This document shows, piece after piece, positions 1 through 7,186 of a DNA stretch of 19,248 nucleotides. The DNA comes from RGIG995 sp045635765 (lineage in GTDB: Bacteria > Bacillota > Clostridia > Oscillospirales > UBA644). Positions within the stretch are counted from its first letter, which is position 1; each line of letters begins with the position of its first letter. The notes below the pieces were generated by a model. The model did not search any database. It was not told the origin of the DNA and worked only from the letters and a program-made list of their open reading frames with translations. The stretch spans positions 1 through 19,248 of the forward strand of contig JAZTWH010000081.1 of the NCBI GenBank assembly GCA_045635765.1. The letters are read 5' to 3'. Position numbers and translations under genes: made by a program.

Positions 1-1
1 C

Positions 2-1456
2 GAGGCCGCAATCGGTTCCGCAGAAGAAAAAGCACGCAACATCATTATCGACGCCATAAAGACCGCAGAAACCAAATCGAAAGAATCCTTGCTGGAAGCA
101 AAGGAAGAAATCCATCGCAATCGTGCAGAGGCAGAACGGGAAATCCGGGATCGTCGCGGTGAACTTCAGAAGATGGAAAAGCGTCTCGTTCAAAAAGAAG
201 AGATGCTGGATAAACGTGAGACCTCTTTCGTTACCAAGGAAGAAAATCTGGATCGCCAGATGAAAAAGGTGGAAGCGTTGGAGGTTGAGAAGTCCGAGAT
301 TATTGATCAACAGCGGAAAATGCTGGAGCAAATTTCTTCCATGACCGCAGATCAGGCCCGTGCCTATTTGTTGGAAAGTCTTCAAAACGATTTGAAGCAC
401 GAATCGGCCGCGATGATCAAAGACATGGAAGCCCGCACAAAAGAAGAGGCTGAAATGCAGGCACGGGAGTTGATTTCCCGGGCAATTCAGAAGTGTGCAT
501 CTGATCACGTTTCCGAATCGACGGTTTCTTCCGTAACCCTGCCCAACGATGAAATGAAGGGCCGTATTATCGGCCGGGAAGGACGTAATATCCGTGCTTT
601 GGAGAACCTGACCGGCGTTGATTTGATTATCGACGACACCCCCGAGACCATCGTTCTCTCCAGTTTTGATATGGTTCGCCGTGAAATCGCCAGAATCGCG
701 TTGGAACGCTTGATTCAGGATGGCCGTATCCACCCCACCCGCGTCGGAGATATGGTGGAAAAGGCTCGGAAAGAAGTCGATCAGGTTATTAAAAAAGAGG
801 GAGAGCGTGCCATTTTTGAGACCAACGTTCATGGGATTCACCCGGAATTGGTTAAGCTGTTGGGCCGTCTCCATTACCGTACCTCCTTTGGCCAGAACGT
901 ACTGAATCACTCCATTGAGGTTGCTCATCTTTCAGGAATTCTTGCCGGGGAATTAAAAATTGACGTCAATGCCGCAAAGCGTGCCGGCCTTCTCCACGAC
1001 ATCGGAAAATCTGTGGACCAGGAAACGGAAGGCTCCCACATCAGTATCGGTGTTGATCTTGCCCGTAAGTATAAGGAACATGAAAATATCGTCCATGCCA
1101 TTGAGGCTCACCACGGGGACGTAGAAGCAAAGACCGTTCTTGCCGCCATCGTACAGGCCGCAGACGCCATTTCCGCCGCCCGCCCCGGGGCCCGTCGCGA
1201 GGATATTGAAAATTATATCAAACGTTTGGAGAAATTGGAATCCCTTGCAAACGACTTCAAGGGCGTAGAACGTACCTATGCGATTCAGGCCGGCCGAGAA
1301 ATCCGGGTCATGGTCCGCCCCGAGGACATCAGCGATGACGATATGGTGATTCTTGCCCGCGATATTGCAAAGCGAATTGAAAGCGAATTGGAATACCCCG
1401 GACAGATCAAGGTTCATGTAATTCGTGAAAATCGAGCCATTGAATACGCAAAATAA
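2..1456 (+). CDS. rny: Ribonuclease Y, 5'-truncated by the window edge
   Basis: RNase Y is the membrane-anchored endoribonuclease that starts mRNA decay in many Gram-positive bacteria. The reading frame is open from base 2, so the gene enters from outside the window and 484 residues are visible. The family is usually about 510-520 residues, so roughly the first 30, which carry the membrane anchor, are missing. The visible part starts with a long charged coiled coil (residues 1 to about 150). A KH RNA-binding domain follows, with the GRIIGREGRN loop near residue 187, then an HD phosphohydrolase domain with catalytic His-Asp at 332-333 (GLLHDIGKS). The C-terminal region is intact and ends in a normal stop. 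A hairpin follows 17 bases later. A TTG at position 89 could be mistaken for a start, but upstream residues continue the coiled coil. Confidence 0.97.
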   Translation, partial: EAAIGSAEEKARNIIIDAIKTAETKSKESLLEAKEEIHRNRAEAEREIRDRRGELQKMEKRLVQKEEMLDKRETSFVTKEENLDRQMKKVEALEVEKSEIIDQQRKMLEQISSMTADQARAYLLESLQNDLKHESAAMIKDMEARTKEEAEMQARELISRAIQKCASDHVSESTVSSVTLPNDEMKGRIIGREGRNIRALENLTGVDLIIDDTPETIVLSSFDMVRREIARIALERLIQDGRIHPTRVGDMVEKARKEVDQVIKKEGERAIFETNVHGIHPELVKLLGRLHYRTSFGQNVLNHSIEVAHLSGILAGELKIDVNAAKRAGLLHDIGKSVDQETEGSHISIGVDLARKYKEHENIVHAIEAHHGDVEAKTVLAAIVQAADAISAARPGARREDIENYIKRLEKLESLANDFKGVERTYAIQAGREIRVMVRPEDISDDDMVILARDIAKRIESELEYPGQIKVHVIRENRAIEYAK

Positions 1457-1473
1457 GTTTTTAATATGCAATC

Positions 1474-1500
1474 TCCCGAAGAGTAAAACGCTCTTCGGGA
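1474..1500 (+). terminator. Probable intrinsic terminator of rny
   Basis: A perfect 10-bp stem (1474-1483 with 1491-1500) closes a 7-base loop. It is followed by an interrupted T-rich tract to about 1520. It lies between the end of rny and the convergent stop of the FAD oxidoreductase gene, and may also slow transcription from the other side. The broken T tract makes it weaker than the others in this window. Confidence 0.65.
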
Positions 1501-1517
1501 AAATCTTTTGTATCTTT

Positions 1518-2816
1518 TTAAATATCCAAATCTCCGTTTGCCGGATTATCCAATAATTTTCCCTTTTCATCGAATCGTGACCCGTGACACGAGCAGTCCC
1601 AGGTATGCTCCGCTTTGTTCCATTTTAGTGCACATCCCAGGTGAGGGCATCGCTTTTTTGTGGGTCGCAGGAGGTTTACGGATGCCTCCCATCCGTTGAT
1701 GAGAAGCTGCGGCCTTACAATCGATCTTGATGGGGAAAATACGCGAGCATATTCATTTTCTTTTCCCAAAATCAGATCTGAGAGAATCATTGCGGATACC
1801 ATGGAGTTAGTCATGCCCCATTTGTTAAACCCTGAGGCAACGTAAAAATCCGAAGCCGTTCTGGAATACTCTCCGATATAGGGAACTCCGTCCAGGCTCA
1901 TGCAATCCTGGGTTGCCCACGCTCCGTATTCCTTTGCCTGTGGATAATGTTCTTTTGCAAAGGTCCGTAATTCTTGCCAATTCCCCCCGGATTTCCCGGT
2001 ACGGTGTCCTCCTCCCCCTAACAACAGCAATCCATTTGCACTCCGAAAGGAAAGTCCGGCACTGCTTTCATCCACAAACATTCCCCCCGGGTCCTTTGCT
2101 CCTTTTAAAGCCAAAACATAAGAACGGTGTTGATATAGTTTAAGAAAATAGAATCCACGTTTATTTAATAAGGGAAAATGAGTGGTTACAATGATTTTTT
2201 TTGCCGTGAGCTTGCATTTGTCCGTATATGCGGTTTTATCAATGGTTTCTTTTACCCAAGTATTCTCGTAAATATTAAGTCCGCAGGCTACTTTGGAAAG
2301 AAATTTCAATGGGTGAAATTGGGCTTGGGATTGGATTTTTACTGCCCCTACCGTGGAAACGGGAACGGAAGGTTTGTTTACGTATTGAGCCGGGACTCCG
2401 ATTCGTTGCAATGCCTTTAGTTCCATTTCTAATTTTCTTCGGTCAGTGGTGGAGTATACAAAATTATCTTTTTCTTCAAGATCAAAATCAAATTTTGTAC
2501 TGAAATCTTTAAATTTATTGAGTGCTGCATTTTGAGCATTGTAATATTCTTTTGCTCCTTCGGTCCCAAATTCTTTCTCGATTTTGTGATAAATCAGCCC
2601 GTGTTGAACGGTAATTTTTGCGGTGGTGTTTGCGGTAACTCCATGGCAGATTCGGTCTTTTTCCACAAGAATGTAGGGTACTCCTTGTTGTTGCAAAAAA
2701 TATGCCGTTAAAATTCCGGCAATTCCTCCTCCGATAATTAAAACTTCCGTTTCCGTATCCCGTTCCAAATGAGGAAACCGAGGTAACGTTTCCTCTATTT
2801 TCCACAGAGACTCCAT
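1518..2816 (-). CDS. FAD-dependent oxidoreductase with C-terminal Rieske [2Fe-2S] domain
   Basis: This 432-residue protein joins a DAO-type FAD fold to a Rieske iron-sulfur domain. The N-terminal dinucleotide-binding loop GGGIAG is at about residues 29-34, after a hydrophobic strand, with an acidic residue ending the second strand (VEKD). The Rieske ligands are visible at the C-terminus: C390-x-H392 and C408-x-x-H411. C395 and C410 are placed like the disulfide pair of classical Rieske proteins. The protein is somewhat shorter than related fusions such as Bacillus YhfW (about 500 residues), but both domains look complete. The ATG is preceded by GGGAGGAA at good spacing. The gene looks AT-richer than its neighbours by eye. 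Substrate and electron partner are unknown. It appears to be a single-gene unit, with hairpins on both sides. Confidence 0.9.
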   Translation of the reverse strand: MESLWKIEETLPRFPHLERDTETEVLIIGGGIAGILTAYFLQQQGVPYILVEKDRICHGVTANTTAKITVQHGLIYHKIEKEFGTEGAKEYYNAQNAALNKFKDFSTKFDFDLEEKDNFVYSTTDRRKLEMELKALQRIGVPAQYVNKPSVPVSTVGAVKIQSQAQFHPLKFLSKVACGLNIYENTWVKETIDKTAYTDKCKLTAKKIIVTTHFPLLNKRGFYFLKLYQHRSYVLALKGAKDPGGMFVDESSAGLSFRSANGLLLLGGGGHRTGKSGGNWQELRTFAKEHYPQAKEYGAWATQDCMSLDGVPYIGEYSRTASDFYVASGFNKWGMTNSMVSAMILSDLILGKENEYARVFSPSRSIVRPQLLINGWEASVNLLRPTKKRCPHLGCALKWNKAEHTWDCSCHGSRFDEKGKLLDNPANGDLDI

Positions 2817-2911
2817 TTAATTCCTCCCAAATTTTAATACAATTAGTATTTGTTTTGCAAGAAGAAATATACCGAGTCTTCATCATCAAAGAGTAATTGA
2901 ATGATTTATAA

Positions 2912-2959
2912 AAAACTCCTCCTTTGGATATCAAATCAAATATCCAAAGGAGGAGTTTT
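2912..2959 (-). terminator. Strong intrinsic terminator downstream of mscL
   Basis: A perfect 19-bp inverted repeat (2912-2930 with 2941-2959) surrounds a 10-base A/T loop. Read on the minus strand, it ends in a run of T. It sits 50 bases beyond the mscL stop and insulates mscL from the downstream oxidoreductase gene. The A/T-flanked stem could also work in the plus direction. Confidence 0.9.
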
Positions 2960-3008
2960 GCTATCGTGATCGTTTCGAACAGAATTGGAATACAAAATAT
3001 GGAAATTT

Positions 3009-3521
3009 TTATTTATTTTTAAGAATATCCCGAATTTCTTCGAGGAGTTTTTCCTGATGAAGCTGTGCCTCTTCGATCGCATCCTGACGGGCTTTGAGTA
3101 CTGCCGCAGCTTCTTCGGCTTTTGCCTTTTCTTCCGCCGCCTTTGCCTGTTCCAATGCAATCTTTTTTGCTTCCATTTTATTTTTTGCGATCATAATCAC
3201 ACGCAAAACGCAGAAAATGCAAAGAGCTGTAATTAAGAAGTCAATGACCGTCTGTGCCCAGCTTCCCCAAAGGATCGCAACTTCCTCAGCAATTACGGCT
3301 CCCGTTTCATCTAAAATTTCTGGCGTGATGACGGTTTTTACGGAATCAAGGCTTCCGCTTTTAATAAACAGACCGACAAAGGGGTTAATAATGTAATTGA
3401 CGAGCCCGGTAACGATTTTCCCGAAGGATCCGCCGATAACAACGCCGACGGCCAGGTCTACTACGTTTCCTCTCGTAATGAACGCTTTAAAATCTTTGAA
3501 AAACGTTGTTTTAATTTTCAC
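3009..3521 (-). CDS. mscL: Large-conductance mechanosensitive channel MscL
   Basis: MscL is a homo-oligomeric membrane channel that opens under high membrane tension and releases solutes during hypo-osmotic shock. The N-terminal helix and first membrane span carry the family signature (RGNVVDLAVGVVIGGSFGKI, about residues 17-36). A periplasmic-type loop follows, with a second span at about residues 83-110. At 170 residues it is longer than the usual 130-150. The excess is a Lys/Glu/Ala-rich C-terminal helix (about 111-165), probably a longer coiled-coil bundle. The start is GTG: an ATG two bases upstream runs directly into TGA, while GAGGA lies 7 bases before the GTG. The gene has a near-consensus promoter and a strong terminator, so it is probably transcribed alone. 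Confidence 0.96.
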   Translation of the reverse strand: MKIKTTFFKDFKAFITRGNVVDLAVGVVIGGSFGKIVTGLVNYIINPFVGLFIKSGSLDSVKTVITPEILDETGAVIAEEVAILWGSWAQTVIDFLITALCIFCVLRVIMIAKNKMEAKKIALEQAKAAEEKAKAEEAAAVLKARQDAIEEAQLHQEKLLEEIRDILKNK

Positions 3522-3550
3522 ATTGAGTCCTCATTTCTGATGTTTTTTTC

Positions 3551-3579
3551 ATTATAACCCAATTTTCAAGGGATGTCAA
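3551..3579 (-). promoter_or_regulatory. Sigma-70-type promoter of mscL
   Basis: On the minus strand, TTGACA (3579-3574) and TATAAT (3556-3551) are separated by exactly 17 bases. They lie 30 bases upstream of the mscL GTG. Both hexamers match the consensus perfectly. Confidence 0.88.
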
Positions 3580-3647
3580 GCACTTGCGACAAAAAAGTAA
3601 ACACATCCTGATGATGTTTCAAAAAATTCAAAAATTATCTCCATTGC

Positions 3648-3676
3648 TTGACAATTATGCAAAATAATGGTATACT
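3648..3676 (+). promoter_or_regulatory. Sigma-70-type promoter of the PIG-L deacetylase gene
   Basis: TTGACA (3648-3653) and TATACT (3671-3676) are separated by 17 bases. The predicted transcription start is about 20 bases before the ATG at 3704. It is back-to-back with the mscL promoter. Confidence 0.87.
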
Positions 3677-3703
3677 GACAGTAATAAAGATTGGGAGTGT
3701 GTT

Positions 3704-5092
3704 ATGAAAAAATTTGGAAGTATTTTTCTGTTTATTTTCTGCGTTTTTGCCCTTTCGTTTGGCTTGCAAGCCACCGAATCCGCTGCGGAAGATTTAACAA
3801 AAAAGGCATCGTTTACATTGATTTCCGGAAGTGGATCCGTCTCCCGATTGAGTGATCGATCCGTAAATACTCAATGCTCCGGAAGCGATCGGTTTGAGCT
3901 TCGGATTACCTGCGATGAGCCTATTTACGGCATCTATCTCATTTGGAATCATACACCTCCCCATTGGACTCTTTCCGGCGAAGAAGAGCAAGTGGATGGC
4001 GGAGAATACGGATTTTGGCACGAATATAAACCCTTGCAGGGCGGTCTGGAATATACGCTCCGATGGTCCGGGGAGGGGTATTTGGCGGACGTCTATCTCT
4101 TGAGCGAGGGAGATCTTCCCGATTTCGTACAGGTTTGGGACCCCCCTTGTGAAAAGGCAGACTTATTACTCCTGCCAACCCATGCCGACGACGAGCATCT
4201 TTGGTTTGGAGGAACCATGCCCTATTATGCCGGAGAATTGGGATATAAAATCCAAGTCGTCTATCTTATGAAACACGTTTATGGACGTCATCATGAGTTG
4301 GTCAACGGTCTTTGGACCGTTGGCGTACGAAACTATCCGGTGATCTCGGAGTTTACGGATAAATATTGCGGAAGCCTTGCCCAGGCACTTGCTTACTATC
4401 CAGAAGAGGAGGTTCTTGATTTTTTAGTGGAAAATATTCGCCGCTTCAAGCCGGAAGTAATTATCGGCCATGACCTGAAAGGCGAATACGGACACGGGGC
4501 CCATATTTTGAATGCAAAGGTTTTGTCCGAGCAGGCGTTGGCTGCTGCAAACGATCCGACCCGGTGCCTGGAAAGCTTTGAGAAATACGGCATTTGGGAA
4601 ACCAAGAAATGCTATCTTCATTTGTATCAGGAAAACGAGATTTTTATCAATTGGAAGGAAAAAGAACTTTCTTCTTTCGGTGGAGTTAACGCATATGATA
4701 TGGCACAGGCCGGATTTGATCAGCACGTGTCTCAAAGAACTTATTTCTCCATGTCCCTGGACAGCCGTGCCCGCTACGGAAACGGTTTATTTGGATTATA
4801 TTCCTCCACGGTGGGCCCTGATGTTTTGAAGAATGATTTTTTGGAGAATATTCCGGAAAATTGTTTAACTACGTGGGTCGAGCCGGAACCTGAAATTATA
4901 GAATCCGAAGTCCCAACACAGTCTACCGACCTTTCGACTGACGTTCCCGCAACCACCGTTGAACCCAAGGAGGAAGGCCTTGAAAAAATTATTGTGATTG
5001 CATTGATTCTCGGGCTCATGCTCCTTTGCTTCGTCTTTTCTGCCATAGCATTGCTTTTTGCACGAAAGCGGGGGAGACGGCGGTCCCAATAA
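3704..5092 (+). CDS. Exported PIG-L/LmbE-family deacetylase with C-terminal membrane anchor
   Basis: PIG-L (LmbE) proteins are zinc-dependent N-deacetylases acting on sugar or glycolipid N-acetyl groups. Residues 1 to about 25 form a signal peptide (MKK, then a hydrophobic stretch). About 120 residues of beta-rich sequence without recognisable motifs follow. The catalytic domain begins with the zinc/base motif THADDE (H160, D162, D163, E164), a variant of the usual HPDDE. The second histidine cluster GHD..GEYGHGAH (H256, H264, H267) is also typical. A Thr/Glu/Pro-rich linker (about 393-422) leads to one membrane span (about 428-452) and a basic tail RKRGRRR, so the enzyme is likely anchored on the outer face of the membrane. 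The ATG follows GGGAG at normal spacing. No glycan or polysaccharide genes lie beside it, so the substrate is unknown. Length is 462 residues. Confidence 0.9.
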   Translation: MKKFGSIFLFIFCVFALSFGLQATESAAEDLTKKASFTLISGSGSVSRLSDRSVNTQCSGSDRFELRITCDEPIYGIYLIWNHTPPHWTLSGEEEQVDGGEYGFWHEYKPLQGGLEYTLRWSGEGYLADVYLLSEGDLPDFVQVWDPPCEKADLLLLPTHADDEHLWFGGTMPYYAGELGYKIQVVYLMKHVYGRHHELVNGLWTVGVRNYPVISEFTDKYCGSLAQALAYYPEEEVLDFLVENIRRFKPEVIIGHDLKGEYGHGAHILNAKVLSEQALAAANDPTRCLESFEKYGIWETKKCYLHLYQENEIFINWKEKELSSFGGVNAYDMAQAGFDQHVSQRTYFSMSLDSRARYGNGLFGLYSSTVGPDVLKNDFLENIPENCLTTWVEPEPEIIESEVPTQSTDLSTDVPATTVEPKEEGLEKIIVIALILGLMLLCFVFSAIALLFARKRGRRRSQ

Positions 5093-5131
5093 CTAAGATT
5101 TAAAATAAAAGCAAATATTATCCCGGATGGC

Positions 5132-5160
5132 TTGACAAACGCTACTGTTTGTGGTAGAAT
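5132..5160 (+). promoter_or_regulatory. Promoter of tRNA-Leu
   Basis: TTGACA (5132-5137) and TAGAAT (5155-5160) are spaced by 17 bases. The predicted start lies a few bases before the mature 5' end of the tRNA at 5176. No terminator is visible between the deacetylase gene and here, so readthrough may also contribute. Confidence 0.82.
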
Positions 5161-5175
5161 ACAAAGGAAGTCTCC

Positions 5176-5259
5176 GCGGGTATGGCGGAATTGGCAGACG
5201 CGCCAGACTTAGGATCTGGTGTCTCCGACGTGCAGGTTCGACCCCTGTTACCCGCACCA
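5176..5259 (+). tRNA. tRNA-Leu: tRNA-Leu (anticodon UAG)
   Basis: The acceptor arms GCGGGTA (5176-5182) and TACCCGC (5249-5255) pair fully, with discriminator A and an encoded CCA at 5257-5259. The anticodon stem CCAGA/TCTGG (5203-5207 with 5215-5219) holds the loop CTTAGGA, with anticodon TAG at 5210-5212, which reads CUN leucine codons. A long variable arm lies between the anticodon and T arms, as expected for a class II tRNA. The T loop TTCGACC is present. Total length is 84 bases. Confidence 0.97.
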
Positions 5260-5260
5260 A

Positions 5261-5308
5261 TGCAAAAAGCCTAATTTGTCATGTAGACAAATTAGGCTTT
5301 TTGCATTG
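5261..5308 (+). terminator. Terminator hairpin directly after tRNA-Leu
   Basis: A perfect 20-bp stem (5261-5280 with 5286-5305) with a 5-base loop starts two bases after the tRNA CCA. The descending arm ends in GGCTTTTTGCA, so the U-rich tract lies within the stem. Confidence 0.85.
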
Positions 5309-5327
5309 AGGGGCTTTTGAGGATGCA

Positions 5328-5365
5328 AAAGTGGCCAAATGTTCTTATGAACATTTGGCCACTTT
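5328..5365 (-). terminator. Hairpin, probable terminator of the minus-strand membrane protein gene
   Basis: A perfect 17-bp inverted repeat (5328-5344 with 5349-5365) with a TTAT loop lies 40 bases beyond the stop of the minus-strand gene. Read on the minus strand, it ends in CACTTTTGC, a short T tract. It could also be a second stop for transcripts coming from the tRNA side. Confidence 0.65.
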
Positions 5366-5405
5366 GTGACTCGTGGTTTATTTCGATGTGTCAATGAGCT
5401 CTGAA

Positions 5406-5816
5406 TCAGTCATCGCAATCTGCCGCACATTTAATGAAACATGCGGTAGTCGAAATAATAAGAGAAAAGAAGAAGAGGAGTAAGCCTGTCAGAATTGCTC
5501 CGACGACGCTGGTTGCTACAAATTCGATTGCCAGCAGTACGACCGACAGCAATACCGTTCCCAGAATTGCCAGCAATAATATCGATAAAATCGTGCAAAG
5601 AGTGTTACAACGGTAACTTCTTTGTGCCAACGATTGTGTTACCAACAAAATCGCCAGATATACTACGGCAATTCCTAAAACAACCCACAAAAATGCAGGG
5701 GTAACCGTGATTACGGCAGTAATACGCAAAAATGCGGCTACGACTCCGATGATTACACTTGCAATGATTGCAGCGGTGGTACAGCTAAGTTTGTTTCCGC
5801 AACTAAACAATGCCAT
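5406..5816 (-). CDS. Small four-helix membrane protein, function unknown
   Basis: This 136-residue, strongly hydrophobic protein has four likely membrane spans, at about residues 13-36, 41-61, 72-98 and 101-126. Cysteines cluster at the two ends and in the central loop (C6, C12, C70, C74, C126, C130, C134), and the C-terminus is acidic (DCDD). I do not recognise a named domain. The general look recalls small hypothetical membrane proteins of anaerobic Bacillota. The start is well supported: AAGGGAGGTGAT, nearly the full complement of the 16S rRNA tail, lies just before the ATG, which implies very efficient translation. A small hairpin sits immediately upstream of that site. No clear promoter lies between the malic enzyme terminator and this gene, so it may depend on an unrecognised promoter or on readthrough. 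Confidence 0.82.
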   Translation of the reverse strand: MALFSCGNKLSCTTAAIIASVIIGVVAAFLRITAVITVTPAFLWVVLGIAVVYLAILLVTQSLAQRSYRCNTLCTILSILLLAILGTVLLSVVLLAIEFVATSVVGAILTGLLLFFFSLIISTTACFIKCAADCDD

Positions 5817-5835
5817 TGATTATCACCTCCCTTTT

Positions 5836-5854
5836 CAATGTATGCGGTACATTG
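5836..5854 (-). promoter_or_regulatory. Small leader hairpin upstream of a very strong ribosome site
   Basis: The perfect 7-bp inverted repeat CAATGTA/TACATTG (5836-5842 with 5848-5854, 5-base spacer) lies in the leader of the membrane protein gene, ending 4 bases before its Shine-Dalgarno region. It could be a 5' stabilising hairpin or an operator. The sequence alone does not decide. Confidence 0.4.
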
Positions 5855-5883
5855 TTTCCGGGTGAAAGGGAATGGCTGAAAAA

Positions 5884-5920
5884 ACATCGGAGCCCCCTTG
5901 GTTACAAGGAACTCCGATGT
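5884..5920 (-). terminator. Intrinsic terminator of the dehydrogenase / malic enzyme operon
   Basis: On the minus strand, a hairpin is formed by 5912-5920 pairing with 5884-5892, with an inner CCTTG/CAAGG stem around a GTTA loop. It is followed by a run of six T. It lies 21 bases beyond the malic enzyme stop. Confidence 0.88.
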
Positions 5921-5941
5921 ATTGTTTATAAGTTATTCGTG

Positions 5942-7114
5942 TCAGATGCGGGCAACGCCGGTCTTTTTGGCGGCTTCCACAACGGCTTTTGCGACCACTT
6001 CCGCAACGCGCTTGTCGAGGGCGGGAGCGATAATGTTTTCTTCGTTCAGATCTTCGTCGGAAATCAAGGATGCCAAAGCATAGGAGGTGGCAACCTTCAT
6101 TTCTTCATTAATGCAGGATGCACGGCAATCAAGTGCACCGCGGAAAATTCCGGGGAAAGCAAGAACGTTGTTGATCTGGTTGGGGAAGTCGGAACGGCCG
6201 GTTCCAACCACTCTTGCACCGGCGGCCTTGGCTTTGTCGGGCATGATTTCGGGGGTGGGATTTGCCATGGGGAAGACGACAGCATCTTTTGCCATGGATT
6301 GAACCATTTCTTCGCTGACAATGTTGGGAGCCGAAACGCCGATAAAGACGTCAGCACCCTTCATTGCGTCGGCCAAATTGCCCATCTTATGGTCCAAATT
6401 GGTTACTTCGGCAATTTCTGCATGGGCCGGATTCAATTCGGGCATGCCTTTGCAAATAATTCCAAAACGGTCGACCATGGTCAGGTTCTTGACGCCCATA
6501 TTCAAAAGATGTTTTCCGATTGCGATCCCGGCAGAACCGGCACCGTTAATGACAACCTTCACTTCCGCAATGCCTTTTTTGACAACTCGAAGGGCATTCA
6601 GTAGAGCTGCGGCGACCACGATGGCAGTTCCGTGCTGATGATCGTGGAAGATAGGAATATCGCAGATTTCCTTCAGCTTCTTTTCCACTTCAAAGCAACG
6701 AGGTGCGGAAATATCTTCCAAATTGATTCCGCCAAAGGAGCCGGAAATCAAATAAATCGTGCGGACCAATTCATCCACGTCTTTGGATTTAATGCAAATG
6801 GGGAACGCGTCAACGTCGGCAAAGGTCTTAAACAAGGCGCATTTCCCTTCCATGACCGGCATACCGGCTTCGGGCCCGATATCGCCGAGACCGAGAATTG
6901 CAGTTCCGTCGGTGATGACCGCAACTAGGTTGTTACGGCGAGTCAACTCATAAGATTTATTTACATCCTTATTGATGACTAAGCATGCTTCGGCAACACC
7001 GGGGGTATAGGCGAGGGAAAGATCGTGACGGTCGTTGACTTCGCACCGGGAGACGACTTCGATCTTCCCGTTCCATTCATAGTGTTTTTGCAGGGATTCC
7101 TGTCTGATGTCCAT
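5942..7114 (-). CDS. Malic enzyme (malate dehydrogenase, oxaloacetate-decarboxylating)
   Basis: The enzyme converts malate to pyruvate and CO2 with reduction of NAD(P)+. At 390 residues it is the usual short bacterial form without the phosphotransacetylase-like extension. Motifs in order are YTPGVA (Y36, catalytic), DGTAILGLGDIGPEAG, the catalytic lysine in MEGKCALFK (K91), metal ligands in NLEDISAP (E133, D134) and FHDHQHGTA (D158), the Rossmann loop GAGSAG (191-196), ANPTPEI, and the C-terminal GRSDFPNQINNVLAFPG. D214 ends the second Rossmann strand, which favours NAD over NADP, but this is only suggestive. The ATG follows GAAAGGAAT. The gene lies 72 bases downstream of the Ldh-family gene on the same strand and ends before a strong terminator, so the two form an operon. 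Confidence 0.97.
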   Translation of the reverse strand: MDIRQESLQKHYEWNGKIEVVSRCEVNDRHDLSLAYTPGVAEACLVINKDVNKSYELTRRNNLVAVITDGTAILGLGDIGPEAGMPVMEGKCALFKTFADVDAFPICIKSKDVDELVRTIYLISGSFGGINLEDISAPRCFEVEKKLKEICDIPIFHDHQHGTAIVVAAALLNALRVVKKGIAEVKVVINGAGSAGIAIGKHLLNMGVKNLTMVDRFGIICKGMPELNPAHAEIAEVTNLDHKMGNLADAMKGADVFIGVSAPNIVSEEMVQSMAKDAVVFPMANPTPEIMPDKAKAAGARVVGTGRSDFPNQINNVLAFPGIFRGALDCRASCINEEMKVATSYALASLISDEDLNEENIIAPALDKRVAEVVAKAVVEAAKKTGVARI

Positions 7115-7186
7115 GGTAGTATTCCTTTCAACGATATTGAAATCGAAAAGTCCGGGCGACCAGAAGCCGCCCGAATCTGCATAAAT

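Noticed and set aside
953..1570. A minus-strand open frame over the end of rny
   Set aside because: It is antisense to the HD domain of RNase Y and crosses the terminator hairpin.
5810..6604. A 264-codon plus-strand open frame opposite malic enzyme
   Set aside because: It is antisense to conserved malic enzyme motifs and shows no domain signal or ribosome site.
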